A model generated the notes under the pieces. It ran no database searches. It was not told where the DNA came from and worked only from the letters and a program-made list of their open reading frames with translations. The position numbers and the translations under genes were made by a program. 64,000 nt of DNA from RPRI01 sp051233685 (GTDB taxonomy: Bacteria > Desulfobacterota > Desulfobacteria > Desulfobacterales > RPRI01): assembly GCF_051233685.1 (NCBI RefSeq), contig NZ_JBAMMY010000185.1, forward strand, positions 15,670-79,669, given 5' to 3'. Of this stretch, positions 8,919 through 18,658 are shown one piece after another (position 1 is the first letter of the stretch; each line of letters starts with the position of its first letter).

Positions 8919-11900
8919 TTATTTTGAGTTCATCAAAACCGAATGGAATCTGTTTGCCTGCAGACAGAATGCATCCAGCTTAGCTGTTATAACTTGAGGA
9001 AAAGAAGATCCATCGCTTTCAATAGCAAGAAACGGAAGGCTGTCAATATCAGAAAGCACTGCTTTAAGGCGCATGTCACCCGGACTTGCAGCAAGTTTAT
9101 TCTCTTTATTCATTACTTCAGTTAAAATTGCTTCGGAAATTCTGTTTGGCATACATCCAAAAGGCCCTACCGATATTACTCCGCATGTATGTGAAGCAAT
9201 CTCTGACAGTGAACTTCCCACAGTCAATATTGCTTCTCCTGTAAGTTCAGGTGATATATAAGGCATAGCGGTTTTTATTATAGATTTTGCACTTATCGGT
9301 TCAGCATGCACAAGCCCTGAATGTGACAGAATTTGCTTTATTTTTATCTCATCTTTTTTCATAATTCTTTTTTTAATGACAAAAGACAATTTTCCCAAAG
9401 CATTCATTTGTGAATCGGAAAGATTGTTATCGACTAAATAATCACAATAGTGCAGCCATTCGGAAACAGGAGCACAAAGCGTTGCAAACCCCATAGCCGC
9501 CAGTTTTTCCGTAATATACTGTCTTGATATCGAATCTCTTCTTACGAATATCTCACCGACAAGCGATATCTTCGGGACTTCGTCCGGTGGTAGCTTCATT
9601 GGGATAGTACTCAATCTTTTTGATGTAATTTTAAGAATGTTTTCAAGGCTGTTAAAATCGCCTTTTTCCATCTGTTCAAGAATCAGCTTCCATTCTTCCT
9701 CAAAAATTTTTATGCCATATCCCGGATCAACAGCATTAGCTAAAATCATGGATCTTATGTCTTCCATAATATCGGAGATAACAACCGCCCACCATCCTCT
9801 TTTGTAAAAATTGTTCCCCATTCCGCAGTAGCCGTTCTCAGATGAAAGAGATAACATTGCCACATTAGGGATACACAACCTTTTTATAAGATCCTCCATA
9901 AAAATATGATACTGGCCAAACCTGCATGGGCCACAAGAAGTAGGCATGAAATAAACAAGAACTTCACCATTTTGTTTACCATTGTTTATATAATTAAGCA
10001 GAGATCCGGTTGTAAGTAATAAAGGCAGGCATTCCTTGCATGAAGTGTTTGCACGACCAAGTTTCAAGATTGCCATATCTGAAGGAGGATGGGGTTCTGC
10101 GTTGAAACCGTTTGCGCGAAATACTGCAGCAAGTGATTCTGTAGGCAATCTTCCCATTGAAGGAAGAAGCACTTTAACATCAGGATCGGTCAGCAAAAGC
10201 TCCCTGCCGTTTGAGGCGGTTACTCTCGTAATCCCGTTTTTAAGAATCACTTTAGCAGGAACAAAGCCGTTTTTTCTGGCAGCAATTTTATTGGCGGATA
10301 CAAGTCTTCTGTATGAATTTATAATATCAAGAAATGCTTCGATTCTTGTTTCAAGCCCTGCATCTGCTGAATGGCTGTCAAGTTCAAGAGTTAACGAAGG
10401 TTTCGATCCCATAATCTCTCTGAAATAGCCGATAAGAAAAGAATCGGGGCCACAGGAAAAATTGGTTATAAAAGTTCCAAACAGCTGGGGATTACGTTTT
10501 ACATAATTTCCCGCTTTGATCAGCATCTCTCCTATACCCCAATACATATTAGGTCTGCTTTCTTCATCTTTAAAATCAAGAAAATCAAAAGGCAGCACAA
10601 GGATACCTCTTGAGGCTAATTTGCGGGGTATTCCCATGTGAGCTTCTTCGCAAAACCCGTTGTAAGGTCTGGCAAAAATCACTACACCAAATTTAGATGG
10701 ATCTTTTGCAAGATCTATTAATGCTTGTTTTCCAATAGCTTTCATTTCATCAAAACATTTTTTCTGAGCATAAAGTGCTTCGGTAAAAGCTTTTTGTGCC
10801 GCTCTTTTGCCAAATCCCATTTTTATAGCTGTTTCAAAAAGAGGTTTTTTTGCAGATTCAATTCCTTTGCTAAGATCGATAAGGGGGGTTATTATTTTTG
10901 TGCCTTTCTTCTTAATATTGTCAAGCTTGTTCTTAAAAGCAGTCTGAAGATAAAATGTTTCCCCCTGAACAACAGGACATACCTGTGAATTATTATTTCC
11001 GTTAAAAGCCGGAACAGCTTTAAAATGTGGTAAGAAAATAAACTCCGGAAAATCTTCTCCGGAAATCAGAGACGAGAAAAACCCATGAGCAAGCTCAACC
11101 GGATAGCAAAAAGCAGCGCCTTTCTGATCGATTCCTTCCTTTGAGACAATATCAGGCAATACGGTTTCGAATCCAAGCCGGGCAAAAAAATTTGAATATA
11201 AAGGATAGTATGTATTTACAAGAAAGCTTCTGTTTATGCCAACACGGCCTTTTAATCCGTTTGCAGTTACGACCTGCCCTGAAGCAGCGTATTTTTCAAA
11301 AACAAGTTTCTGACGGATACGTACTAAATCGAGTTTTTCATCATCACTTTTTATGTTGTTCCGAATATTATAATATCGGTTGCACGCTCCTCCAAAAGGG
11401 TATTTTTTATTTTCAAGTTCAATAACGGCGATGTTGCAGCGGCGGTCGCAATCATTTTTTACACCGTGGCATATAAAGGGTTTTCCATACTTAACCTCAC
11501 GGCCTGCGAGTACTTCAAGGTCAAAACGTTTCTTTTCCGCTAAACCGGTTTCAATTCTTTTTTTAATCTCAAGAGCAGCCCCGAATGCTCCCATGAGCCC
11601 AGGTTCAGGAGGAACAACAATATGTTTGCCGGTTAAAGCCGCCATTGCAAGAGGAACGGCATGATTGTAGCAAACTCCTCCCTGCATAAATACTTTTTCT
11701 CCTACAGGCCGGTTTCCTTTAACTCTGTTCGAATAATTCATGCATATGGAATATACCAGACCTGCGACTATATCTTCCTGATTCAACCCTTCATGTATTG
11801 CATTTTTTATATCTGAAGAAATAAACGCTGCGCACTGATCATTAAAGTTCGGAGGCATTGTTCCCTTTAATGCAATTGCTGCTATATCTTCCATTTTTAT

Positions 11901-13313
11901 ACCAAGCGTTTCAAGCGCGGATTCTTCCAGAAATGAACCGGTGCCGGCTGAGCAGGCTTCGTTCATCGCATAATCGGAAGGAACCGAGTTTACAATATAT
12001 GTATATTTTGCGTCCTGGCCCCCTATCTCAAAGATTGTATCTACTTTAGGATCAAAATAAACGGCTGCCGATGCATGAGCAATAATTTCGTTTATTACAC
12101 CGTCTGTTAAAGCATGAAGACCGGCTATCTGACGTCCCGAGCCGCAAACACCAAGCCCTTCTATGATTATACCTGAAAGCGGCGTTTTTTTAATTACTTC
12201 TTTCAGGATATAATCATAACACTTTACAGATGCCCCAACCGGATCTCCGTTTGTTCTCAGATAAACCGATTCAAGGATTGAATTATCACTGTTTCTCAGA
12301 AGTATTGCTTTTGTGGTGGTAGATCCCACATCAAGACCTAAAGTACATATATCTCCTGCTTTAACATCACCTTTCGGCATGCTTTTAAATTCAACCAGGT
12401 CTTTAAAGTCTATTAATTTAGAAAGTATTTCAAAAGAAGTTGATTCACTCTTAAACAAGGTATCGGCACCGGCAAAAGAAAGAGTCTCATGTTCAAGTCC
12501 CCATAAAGCTGCGCCCAGAGCTTCAAAATAAGGAGCCTCTTTGGGAATTATCAGGCCGGATATTTCATTGTGCAAATAATCAATCATCATTTTATTTTGC
12601 GTGGTTCCGCCGGTTATCATTATATTTTCTTTATTTACTTTTTTCAAAAGCTCCAGAATCTTATTTGCCATCATTTTACACAATCCGGAAGTAACTTTTG
12701 ATTTGGGAATTCCTTTATTAGTGGCATGAGTACAGTCTGATTTGCAGAAAACGGAACAGCGTCCGGAAACATGATAAGGCTCTTCCGCCGCTGCAAAAGT
12801 GGCTGCATCTTCAACCGAAACATTCATTCTTCTAAGCTGCTGGAGGAAAAACTCCCCGGTTCCGGAAGCACACTTATTTCCTGTCAGAACATTTGTAATC
12901 CTTCCTGCATGGTTTAAAATATATACCATAAAGCTTTCACCACCTGCAGAAACAATTGCAGGACATGCTGTTTCCGGCGGTTTTACGAAGCGGTAGGCAT
13001 ATTCTACTGCCTCCGGCTCAGAAATCGTTGACAGATTTAAAAGTTTATGAAATCTGCGTCCTGTCGAACATATTCTGTCAAAAGACCAGCCGAACCTTTC
13101 AAATACGGAAAGAAGAGTTTGCCTTGGATTTCCCTCATGAGAAAGAGTTATAAAGTCTTTGATTTGAGGCTTTGCTAATGTATCAGATGAAGTATTTTCA
13201 TTATACTGTAAAGACTCTGCTGAAACCGCAGAAATAGTAGATGCACCAAGACAAAGCCCCAGAGATCTGATTTTTTTTGCCTGATGCTTCTCATTGCCAG
13301 ACTGAATATTCAT
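8919..13313 (-). CDS. Large 2-hydroxyacyl-CoA dehydratase activase-like protein (two BadF/BcrA domains plus DUF2229 and HgdB-like region)
   Basis: About 1464 residues from ATG 13313 (AGGTG six bases upstream). Domain 1 (about 15-290) is a degenerate ASKHA ATPase: LGLCLGASTIS replaces the usual GLDVGSTT phosphate loop, yet KCASGTGEFF and ITGGTTQNK are kept. Domain 2 (about 325-590) is intact, with LGLDVGSTTTK, EIGGQDAKY and NEACSAGTGSFLE, which supplies a Cys for the inter-subunit 4Fe-4S cluster in HgdC-type activators. Then come DUF2229 (about 660-900) and a Cys-rich region (CKECLPLLLTTG, MPTSCGPCRFGQ) like the HgdB/BcrC dehydratase fold. Such very long proteins are widespread in anaerobes but their reaction is not established. 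ATP-driven low-potential electron transfer is the family role. It appears monocistronic. Confidence 0.88.
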   Translation of the reverse strand: MNIQSGNEKHQAKKIRSLGLCLGASTISAVSAESLQYNENTSSDTLAKPQIKDFITLSHEGNPRQTLLSVFERFGWSFDRICSTGRRFHKLLNLSTISEPEAVEYAYRFVKPPETACPAIVSAGGESFMVYILNHAGRITNVLTGNKCASGTGEFFLQQLRRMNVSVEDAATFAAAEEPYHVSGRCSVFCKSDCTHATNKGIPKSKVTSGLCKMMANKILELLKKVNKENIMITGGTTQNKMMIDYLHNEISGLIIPKEAPYFEALGAALWGLEHETLSFAGADTLFKSESTSFEILSKLIDFKDLVEFKSMPKGDVKAGDICTLGLDVGSTTTKAILLRNSDNSILESVYLRTNGDPVGASVKCYDYILKEVIKKTPLSGIIIEGLGVCGSGRQIAGLHALTDGVINEIIAHASAAVYFDPKVDTIFEIGGQDAKYTYIVNSVPSDYAMNEACSAGTGSFLEESALETLGIKMEDIAAIALKGTMPPNFNDQCAAFISSDIKNAIHEGLNQEDIVAGLVYSICMNYSNRVKGNRPVGEKVFMQGGVCYNHAVPLAMAALTGKHIVVPPEPGLMGAFGAALEIKKRIETGLAEKKRFDLEVLAGREVKYGKPFICHGVKNDCDRRCNIAVIELENKKYPFGGACNRYYNIRNNIKSDDEKLDLVRIRQKLVFEKYAASGQVVTANGLKGRVGINRSFLVNTYYPLYSNFFARLGFETVLPDIVSKEGIDQKGAAFCYPVELAHGFFSSLISGEDFPEFIFLPHFKAVPAFNGNNNSQVCPVVQGETFYLQTAFKNKLDNIKKKGTKIITPLIDLSKGIESAKKPLFETAIKMGFGKRAAQKAFTEALYAQKKCFDEMKAIGKQALIDLAKDPSKFGVVIFARPYNGFCEEAHMGIPRKLASRGILVLPFDFLDFKDEESRPNMYWGIGEMLIKAGNYVKRNPQLFGTFITNFSCGPDSFLIGYFREIMGSKPSLTLELDSHSADAGLETRIEAFLDIINSYRRLVSANKIAARKNGFVPAKVILKNGITRVTASNGRELLLTDPDVKVLLPSMGRLPTESLAAVFRANGFNAEPHPPSDMAILKLGRANTSCKECLPLLLTTGSLLNYINNGKQNGEVLVYFMPTSCGPCRFGQYHIFMEDLIKRLCIPNVAMLSLSSENGYCGMGNNFYKRGWWAVVISDIMEDIRSMILANAVDPGYGIKIFEEEWKLILEQMEKGDFNSLENILKITSKRLSTIPMKLPPDEVPKISLVGEIFVRRDSISRQYITEKLAAMGFATLCAPVSEWLHYCDYLVDNNLSDSQMNALGKLSFVIKKRIMKKDEIKIKQILSHSGLVHAEPISAKSIIKTAMPYISPELTGEAILTVGSSLSEIASHTCGVISVGPFGCMPNRISEAILTEVMNKENKLAASPGDMRLKAVLSDIDSLPFLAIESDGSSFPQVITAKLDAFCLQANRFHSVLMNSK

Positions 13314-13469
13314 ACCGATCACCTAAATATGATTAGTTTGGAATCATGAAGACGGTCTTTTCATATCACAAAATCAATTTAACCGTGTTTTAAAAGAGTA
13401 ACATCCGATTTAAAATATTTATTTGTAATAATAACCCGGATAATTAAAGTGATAACGAAACTAATGAAA

Positions 13470-14789
13470 TTATTTTATATTGCCCATGATATCATGGGCC
13501 CCCTGAAATATAATATCAAATAGTTCCTGTATATCCTTTTCTTCGAGACAGGAGAATGCAATTCGCAGGTCGCTCTTTCCAACTGAAATAAGGCCCACTC
13601 CATATTTATCAAGAAGATGCACCCTTAAAGTTTCAGCATCGAGACCATTTAATTTTATACACATAAAATATCCCGAATTAAAAGGATAAACTTCCCAGAT
13701 ATCTTTGTATTTTGGATTTGAAACAACTTCTTTTACTTTTATTGCTCTGCTTTGCAGGATTTCAAACTTTTGCTTTTTTTCATCAGCATAGTTTCCGCCT
13801 TGCATTGATTTTAAAACGATAGTCTGGCTTAAGTGCGAAACATTTGAAATGTTACCCCTTATACATCCGGCTGTTTTTTTCTCAAGCGCATCATAAACCT
13901 TTTCGGGCTCACCATCAATTTTGCATCCATAAGTAATAAAACCAATCCTTAAGCCCCAGACGTAGTTTTCCTTGGTTGCTCCATCCGCTTTTATAGCAAG
14001 CAGGTTGGGGGATCTATCGCAAATACGGGTAAAAACAGATTCTTTTAAAGTTTTATCTTCATAAAATAATCCGAAATATGCATCATCGCATATTGTAACT
14101 ATATTTGTGCCTTTTGAAGCGACATCTAACAGGATATCAGCAATACCATCCCCCTCCTTTTCCGTAACAGTATACCCTGTGGGATTATGAGGGAAATTGA
14201 GAAGTACTACTATTTTCTTATGTTTCTTAGCTTCGGTTTTAATTAATTGCTCAAACGCACTAAGATTATATTCACCTTTTTGTGTAAAAATCGGGTACTG
14301 GCTTACTCTTGCCCCTTTTCTGACATTAAGTATCATATTGTAGTTACCCCACATCATGTCAGGCAGAATAACAACATCATCAGGATCAACCCATAAATCG
14401 GCAACTACACTGACAGCATGCGTGATACCGCAGGTAACAACAGGCATACTTATTGTTTTACCATCAAGGGAGGGATTTTTTTTATAAATGGAATCCTGCC
14501 ATATTTTCCTTAATTCAGGAATTCCGAAAGACGGTGCATAAGTCAATGCTTCTTCGGCAGGAATACCGTCTAATAAAGACATAACAGAAGGAAAATGCAT
14601 TGTTTTACCGTTTTCCTCTGCTATTCCTATAGTTGCGTTCAGCTTGTACGCTTTCTGCTTTGCTTCGGCGCTCTGGCTCAATATGCCTTTGGGGAAAAAA
14701 AGATTTTTTCCAATAGAAGATAACATATCAAGCAGATTCGGATTTTGGTTTTCAATAGTCTGGTTAAGCTGTTTTGCTATAGGATTCAT
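13470..14789 (-). CDS. Aminotransferase class I/II
   Basis: A 439-residue PLP-dependent enzyme of fold type I. Family features seen: substrate loop YAPSFGIPELRKIW near 85, NFPHNPTGYT near 200, CDDAYFGLFYED near 235 (PLP-binding Asp/Tyr), and a LLAIKADGATKENY segment near 268 with the probable Schiff-base Lys, followed by GLRIGF. It resembles the DUF-type aminotransferases of Chlamydiae and Deltaproteobacteria more than AspC. The substrate cannot be told from sequence. It has its own leader and no obvious operon partner. Confidence 0.85.
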   Translation of the reverse strand: MNPIAKQLNQTIENQNPNLLDMLSSIGKNLFFPKGILSQSAEAKQKAYKLNATIGIAEENGKTMHFPSVMSLLDGIPAEEALTYAPSFGIPELRKIWQDSIYKKNPSLDGKTISMPVVTCGITHAVSVVADLWVDPDDVVILPDMMWGNYNMILNVRKGARVSQYPIFTQKGEYNLSAFEQLIKTEAKKHKKIVVLLNFPHNPTGYTVTEKEGDGIADILLDVASKGTNIVTICDDAYFGLFYEDKTLKESVFTRICDRSPNLLAIKADGATKENYVWGLRIGFITYGCKIDGEPEKVYDALEKKTAGCIRGNISNVSHLSQTIVLKSMQGGNYADEKKQKFEILQSRAIKVKEVVSNPKYKDIWEVYPFNSGYFMCIKLNGLDAETLRVHLLDKYGVGLISVGKSDLRIAFSCLEEKDIQELFDIIFQGAHDIMGNIK

Positions 14790-14910
14790 TGATTTATCTA
14801 CCTTGTTATATTATTATAAATTAAATGCTAAATATATAGCACGATTTATTCAAACCGCAAATAGTAAAACTTTCATGGAAGAAAGAAATTATTCAAAATC
14901 ATCCCCCAAA

Positions 14911-15285
14911 TTATTCCGTGCATGCGGGGCAAATTCCAGACAGAAAAATCTCGTGTTTTTCCGTCACAAATCCTTCAGGAACTGTTTTAATTTCACTTAG
15001 CAGACATCCCGGAAGCTCAAAAACACGGTCACAAATACGGCAATGAAAGTGATGGTGATGTCCCCTGCCGGTTTGCTCATATAAAATTCCGTGTACGGGA
15101 TGGCTTATCGGTTTGAGCCATCCGTTTTCAACCAGCAATTTAAGATTGCGATAGACCGTGGCCTGATTTAAAGACTCCACGATCTCACGGCCCGCTTTAA
15201 GAATTTCCTCCACACCCAGGGGTCTGTTTTCACGCCGAAATATTTGTTTGATTGCAACTCGTTGTGATGTTTTCCGTTTCATCAT
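14911..15285 (-). CDS. zur: Fur-family metalloregulator, probably Zur
   Basis: 125 residues from ATG 15285, chosen because GAGG sits five bases before the MMKRKT start; a longer frame reaches 15321 without such a site. Residues 1-80 form a winged helix (QATVYRNLKLLVENGWL), then a His-rich hinge (GRGHHHHFHC) and two CxxC pairs (CRIC and CPAC) for the structural zinc. It is divergent from znuABC, with two palindromes in the shared promoter region, so zinc-dependent repression of the import operon and of itself is the most economical reading. Fur or PerR specificity cannot be fully excluded. Confidence 0.88.
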   Translation of the reverse strand: MMKRKTSQRVAIKQIFRRENRPLGVEEILKAGREIVESLNQATVYRNLKLLVENGWLKPISHPVHGILYEQTGRGHHHHFHCRICDRVFELPGCLLSEIKTVPEGFVTEKHEIFLSGICPACTE

Positions 15286-15328
15286 CAATACCTCTTTATT
15301 GTTTATTGTATATCCGATCATCTTCTTT

Positions 15329-15348
15329 ATTGCAAATACATTTGCAAT
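15329..15348. promoter_or_regulatory. Palindromic operator, Zur-box-like (perfect arms)
   Basis: Perfect 9-2-9 inverted repeat with arms ATTGCAAAT and ATTTGCAAT around a two-base centre. It lies 44 bases upstream of the Fur-family gene start and faces the znuABC operon. The size fits a Fur-superfamily dimer site. Confidence 0.75.
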
Positions 15349-15380
15349 ACCTGTTGACTTGAAAGTGAATAAAACCTATG

Positions 15381-15399
15381 ATGCAAATGCATTCGCAAT
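15381..15399. promoter_or_regulatory. Second, imperfect Zur-box-like palindrome
   Basis: ATGCAAAT-GC-ATTCGCAAT matches the first palindrome except for one substitution in each arm. The two centres are about 51 bases apart, about five helical turns. The pair separates the regulator gene from the znu operon. Confidence 0.65.
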
Positions 15400-15468
15400 A
15401 GCAGAAATAAAATTGGGGTTTACAGACCTTCAGGACTTAAGTGGCTTAACCATATGGGTTAGAAAGAT

Positions 15469-15747
15469 ATGAAAACCGAAAAAGTTACTTCAAATGAAAC
15501 GACTGGCAAGTTGAATGGTAAAATTAAGATGTCCCCGTTTGGCTATCTTTTTAGATTCATAGGTTGGTGGTTTGGATTCACGGGTCTTTACGCGATGTTT
15601 GTTATTTGTCCATTTTGCGGCCGGCAAGGGTGTCCGGTTGGCATGGCATCTGCTGGAACCGTTGGTGCTTTTATATCGCTGTGCATTCAAGATTGGAAAC
15701 GTTTTTTTACTTTTATCAGGCAGAAGTTAACAAAAGATAGCAAATAG
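15469..15747 (+). CDS. Small membrane protein with Cys-rich loop, first gene of znu operon
   Basis: 92 residues. A polar N-terminus (about 25) is followed by one or two hydrophobic segments (FRFIGWWFGFTGLYAMFVIC and GMASAGTVGAFISLCI) joined by CPFCGRQGCPVG. That loop has three Cys and could bind metal. The gene is 28 bp upstream of znuA and downstream of the palindromic operators, so it is probably co-expressed with zinc import. I do not recognise a family. Confidence 0.6.
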   Translation: MKTEKVTSNETTGKLNGKIKMSPFGYLFRFIGWWFGFTGLYAMFVICPFCGRQGCPVGMASAGTVGAFISLCIQDWKRFFTFIRQKLTKDSK

Positions 15748-15775
15748 ATATTTTCCTTTTAAAGTAAGGTGGGTT

Positions 15776-16735
15776 ATGAAAAATAGATGCATTTTGTTTA
15801 AGATGGCAATAGTTTATTTTTGCATTATTTTGTTAGCATGTTATTCAAAAGTCTCGGCGGCTGATAAAAATATTAACTTATTGGCTTCCACCTTTCCTAT
15901 CAGCCAAATTACGCGAATTGTTACTAATGGCAGAAACAACGTAAATGTCAAACTGATGATCCCGGCTCAAGTTGGCTGTCCGCATGATTATGCTCTTACA
16001 CCACAGGACATGCAAAAGCTTTCAAAGGCCGATGTTCTGATTATAAACGGGCTTGGCATGGAGGAATTTCTTGGCGCACCGCTAAAAAAAGCCAATTCGT
16101 CATTGAAAATCATTGACAGCTCCAACGGCATCAATAATATTCTTAACTATTCGGACGGTGATCATCATATAGAACACACAAACGAAGGCGATGAGCATAA
16201 ACACGAACACCATGAGGGCAATAATCCGCATCTTTTTGCAAGTCCTCGCATGGCAGCTCTTTTGGCGATAAATATAGCGGGCAAGCTTTCCGGGATAGAC
16301 CCATCAGGAGCAGCAATCTATACTGAAAATGCCAGAGCTTATGCAAAAAAAATGAATAAACTGGCCGACGATTTTTCAGCTCTGGGAAGGCAGGTTAAAA
16401 ACAAGCGTATTGTAACCCAGCATGGCGTATTTGATTATCTTGCAAGGGATATGGGACTTAAGGTTGTTGCTGTGGTTCAGGAGCATGCAGGCCAGGAGCC
16501 TTCTGCGGCAGAAATGCTTAATATTGTAAAAACCATCCGGCATGAAAAGGCAAAAGCGATTTTCACCGAACCTCAATATCCCCAAAAAATCGGCCAGACT
16601 ATAGCAAAAGAAGCCGGTATTGCTGCCGAAACTTTGGACCCGGTTGCAACCGGCCCTGAAAACGCATCGCTGGATTATTATGAGACGGTCATGCGCAAAA
16701 ATTTAAATATTCTGAAAAAGATACTCAATGAATAA
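15776..16735 (+). CDS. znuA: Zinc ABC transporter substrate-binding protein
   Basis: A 319-residue cluster A-I binding protein with signal peptide (about 1-28, LACYSKVSAA). Seen: metal-ligand His in CPHDYALTPQD near 65, a His/Glu-rich loop at about 120-145 (HHIEH, EHKHEHHEGNNPH) that is typical of zinc-binding ZnuA, QHGVFDYLARD near 216, and a C-terminal ETLDPV strand. It presumably captures periplasmic Zn(II) for ZnuBC; Mn(II) transport is the main alternative in this family. Its stop overlaps the ATPase start by 8 bases. Confidence 0.9.
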   Translation: MKNRCILFKMAIVYFCIILLACYSKVSAADKNINLLASTFPISQITRIVTNGRNNVNVKLMIPAQVGCPHDYALTPQDMQKLSKADVLIINGLGMEEFLGAPLKKANSSLKIIDSSNGINNILNYSDGDHHIEHTNEGDEHKHEHHEGNNPHLFASPRMAALLAINIAGKLSGIDPSGAAIYTENARAYAKKMNKLADDFSALGRQVKNKRIVTQHGVFDYLARDMGLKVVAVVQEHAGQEPSAAEMLNIVKTIRHEKAKAIFTEPQYPQKIGQTIAKEAGIAAETLDPVATGPENASLDYYETVMRKNLNILKKILNE

Positions 16736-17543
16736 GCCGGATTTAACTGAAAAGTCTGCCGGCACGGCCGTCTCGTTCGAGAACGTAACCGTCGAACGCG
16801 GAGGCATATTGATTCTTGACAGTGTAACAGCCATTGTGCCGCTGGGAGGCTGCACCGCTATTATCGGTCCTAACGGCGCCGGAAAAACCACAATGCTTTT
16901 AGCCCTGCTCGGCGAAGTGCCTTATAAAGGTTTTATACATACAACATCCAATATAAACGGCGGATGTTCAAAAATAGGCTATGTCCCTCAACGGTTTGCT
17001 TTTGATCGCGGAATGCCCGTTACTGTTACAGAATTTCTTGCTATGGGCATCCAGAAAAAACCGCTCTGGTTTGGAATTCGCAATGATATGAAAAAACGAT
17101 CTCTTGCACACCTTGCCTCAGTAAAGTCCGAACATCTTGCCGAACGTAAACTCGGCGCTCTTTCCGGAGGTGAAATGCAGCGTGTACTTCTTGCTTTGGC
17201 ATTACAGCAGGAACCTAAGCTTCTGGTGCTGGATGAACCGGCTTCGGGTGTTGATTTTCAGGGTGAATACATCTTTTGTGAACTTCTTGACGGGCTTCGA
17301 AAGGCAAAGGGATTCACCCAGCTTATGGTCAGTCATGATCTTGCAACTGTTACACACCATGCCACCCATGTCATTTGTCTTAACCACAAAGTCGCAGCAC
17401 AAGGACCTCCGCGTCAGGCATTGACCAATGAGAATCTAACGGCTATTTTCGGGATGCACATGGGCATGGTGGATTCACGTTCAATGCCGGACGGCAGCGC
17501 TGTCTGCTCCGGACCATGTTGTAATAAGGATCAAAATGCCTGA
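16728..17543 (+). CDS. znuC: Zinc ABC transporter ATPase
   Basis: A 271-residue ABC ATPase. Walker A GPNGAGKTT at about 46-54, Q-loop in VPQRF, signature LSGGEMQRV near 146, Walker B LLVLDEP near 165 and switch VSHD. The C-terminus carries CSGPCCNKD, an extra Cys cluster not needed for ATPase function. It overlaps znuA and znuB on both sides, as in translationally coupled operons. Confidence 0.92.
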   Translation: MNKPDLTEKSAGTAVSFENVTVERGGILILDSVTAIVPLGGCTAIIGPNGAGKTTMLLALLGEVPYKGFIHTTSNINGGCSKIGYVPQRFAFDRGMPVTVTEFLAMGIQKKPLWFGIRNDMKKRSLAHLASVKSEHLAERKLGALSGGEMQRVLLALALQQEPKLLVLDEPASGVDFQGEYIFCELLDGLRKAKGFTQLMVSHDLATVTHHATHVICLNHKVAAQGPPRQALTNENLTAIFGMHMGMVDSRSMPDGSAVCSGPCCNKDQNA

Positions 17544-18402
17544 TCTGTCGCCCGTCTATCATATAGTTGCTCAACTTCTTCCCTTTGAGTGCCTTCGAGC
17601 CGTATTTATGCAACAGGCGATGGTAGGGCTGATACTGCTTGCGCCAATGGCCGCTGCCATGGGTGTCCAGGTGGTAAACTTCCGTATGGCTTTTTTCTCG
17701 GATGCCATCAGCCATTCGGCTTTTGCCGGTGTTGCATTGGGGCTTATCTTTTCGATTAATCCTCACTGGACCATGCCGCTTTTCGGCTTGCTGGTCGGTC
17801 TTGGCATCATGGCTGTGCAACGGAAAAGCACGCTGTCTTCCGATACTATTATCGGAGTGTTTTTTTCGGCAGTAATCGCCTTCGGATTGGCCGTGGTAAG
17901 CCGTGATCGCTCAGTAGCACGCGATATGCAGCGCTTTTTATACGGAGATATTTTAACCATCAGCAATAACGATATCCTCTGGCTGATTGCTCTGTTTATC
18001 GCTTTCATGGTTTTCCAGGCGCTAAGCTATAACCGCCTGCTATATATCGGACTAAACTCTTCCCTGGCCAAAGCGCACAGCATAAATGTGGCCACCTATC
18101 AGTATATTTTCGCCGCGCTGCTTGCTTTGATTGTCATGTTTTCGGTATGGGCGGTAGGAGTATTTCTGGTTACAGCCATGCTGATCGTTCCTGCTGCTGC
18201 AGCACGCAATTTTGCCCGTTCGGCCGGCGCTATGTTCTGGTGGGCTCTTCTGGTAAGTGTAACATCAGCCATTGCAGGCCTTGTAATTTCGGCGCAGGAT
18301 TGGGCAAACACAGCCACAGGTGCAACCATTATTCTTGTCGCCTGCCTTTGGTTTATGATAAGCGTTTTTACCTCATTTATTCGCAGAGATTCCGTCAGAT
18401 AA
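17536..18402 (+). CDS. znuB: Zinc ABC transporter permease
   Basis: A 288-residue ABC-3 family permease with about eight or nine hydrophobic segments. The family motif FFSDAISHSAFAGVALG is at about 53-69, and VGVFLVTAMLIVPAAAAR near 206 precedes the coupling helix. It begins within the last codons of znuC and ends the operon. About 255 bp follow before the DtxR-family gene. Confidence 0.92.
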   Translation: MPDLSPVYHIVAQLLPFECLRAVFMQQAMVGLILLAPMAAAMGVQVVNFRMAFFSDAISHSAFAGVALGLIFSINPHWTMPLFGLLVGLGIMAVQRKSTLSSDTIIGVFFSAVIAFGLAVVSRDRSVARDMQRFLYGDILTISNNDILWLIALFIAFMVFQALSYNRLLYIGLNSSLAKAHSINVATYQYIFAALLALIVMFSVWAVGVFLVTAMLIVPAAAARNFARSAGAMFWWALLVSVTSAIAGLVISAQDWANTATGATIILVACLWFMISVFTSFIRRDSVR

Positions 18403-18589
18403 GAAATAAGTTCCCCGGAATAAAAATTAGTCAACCGATTGCGTTGTTTAATCGTAGCCAATTTTCTAATATGGTTTTTCATCGTAAGGCAGAGCAATAT
18501 ACCAGGTGGTCGTTCCTGCTGTCTTGGTAAGGTGCGTTATCTTTGACGTACCGAAGGTGCTATAAAATTGCACCTGTTCAAAAAAAAGC

Positions 18590-18641
18590 TTGACAAGACT
18601 TTCGCTTCACCTTTATAAGTTTAGGCAACATGAAACTAAAC
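18590..18641 (+). promoter_or_regulatory. Sigma70-type promoter with overlapping DtxR-like operator
   Basis: -35 TTGACA at 18590-18595, 17-base spacer, -10 TTATAA at 18613-18618. Directly after the -10, GTTTAG and CTAAAC (18619-18624 and 18636-18641) form a gapped inverted repeat related to the TTTAGGC words upstream of feoB. Its place over the start point suggests iron-dependent autorepression of the regulator. Confidence 0.7.
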
Positions 18642-18658
18642 GACCTGAGAGGTGAAAA

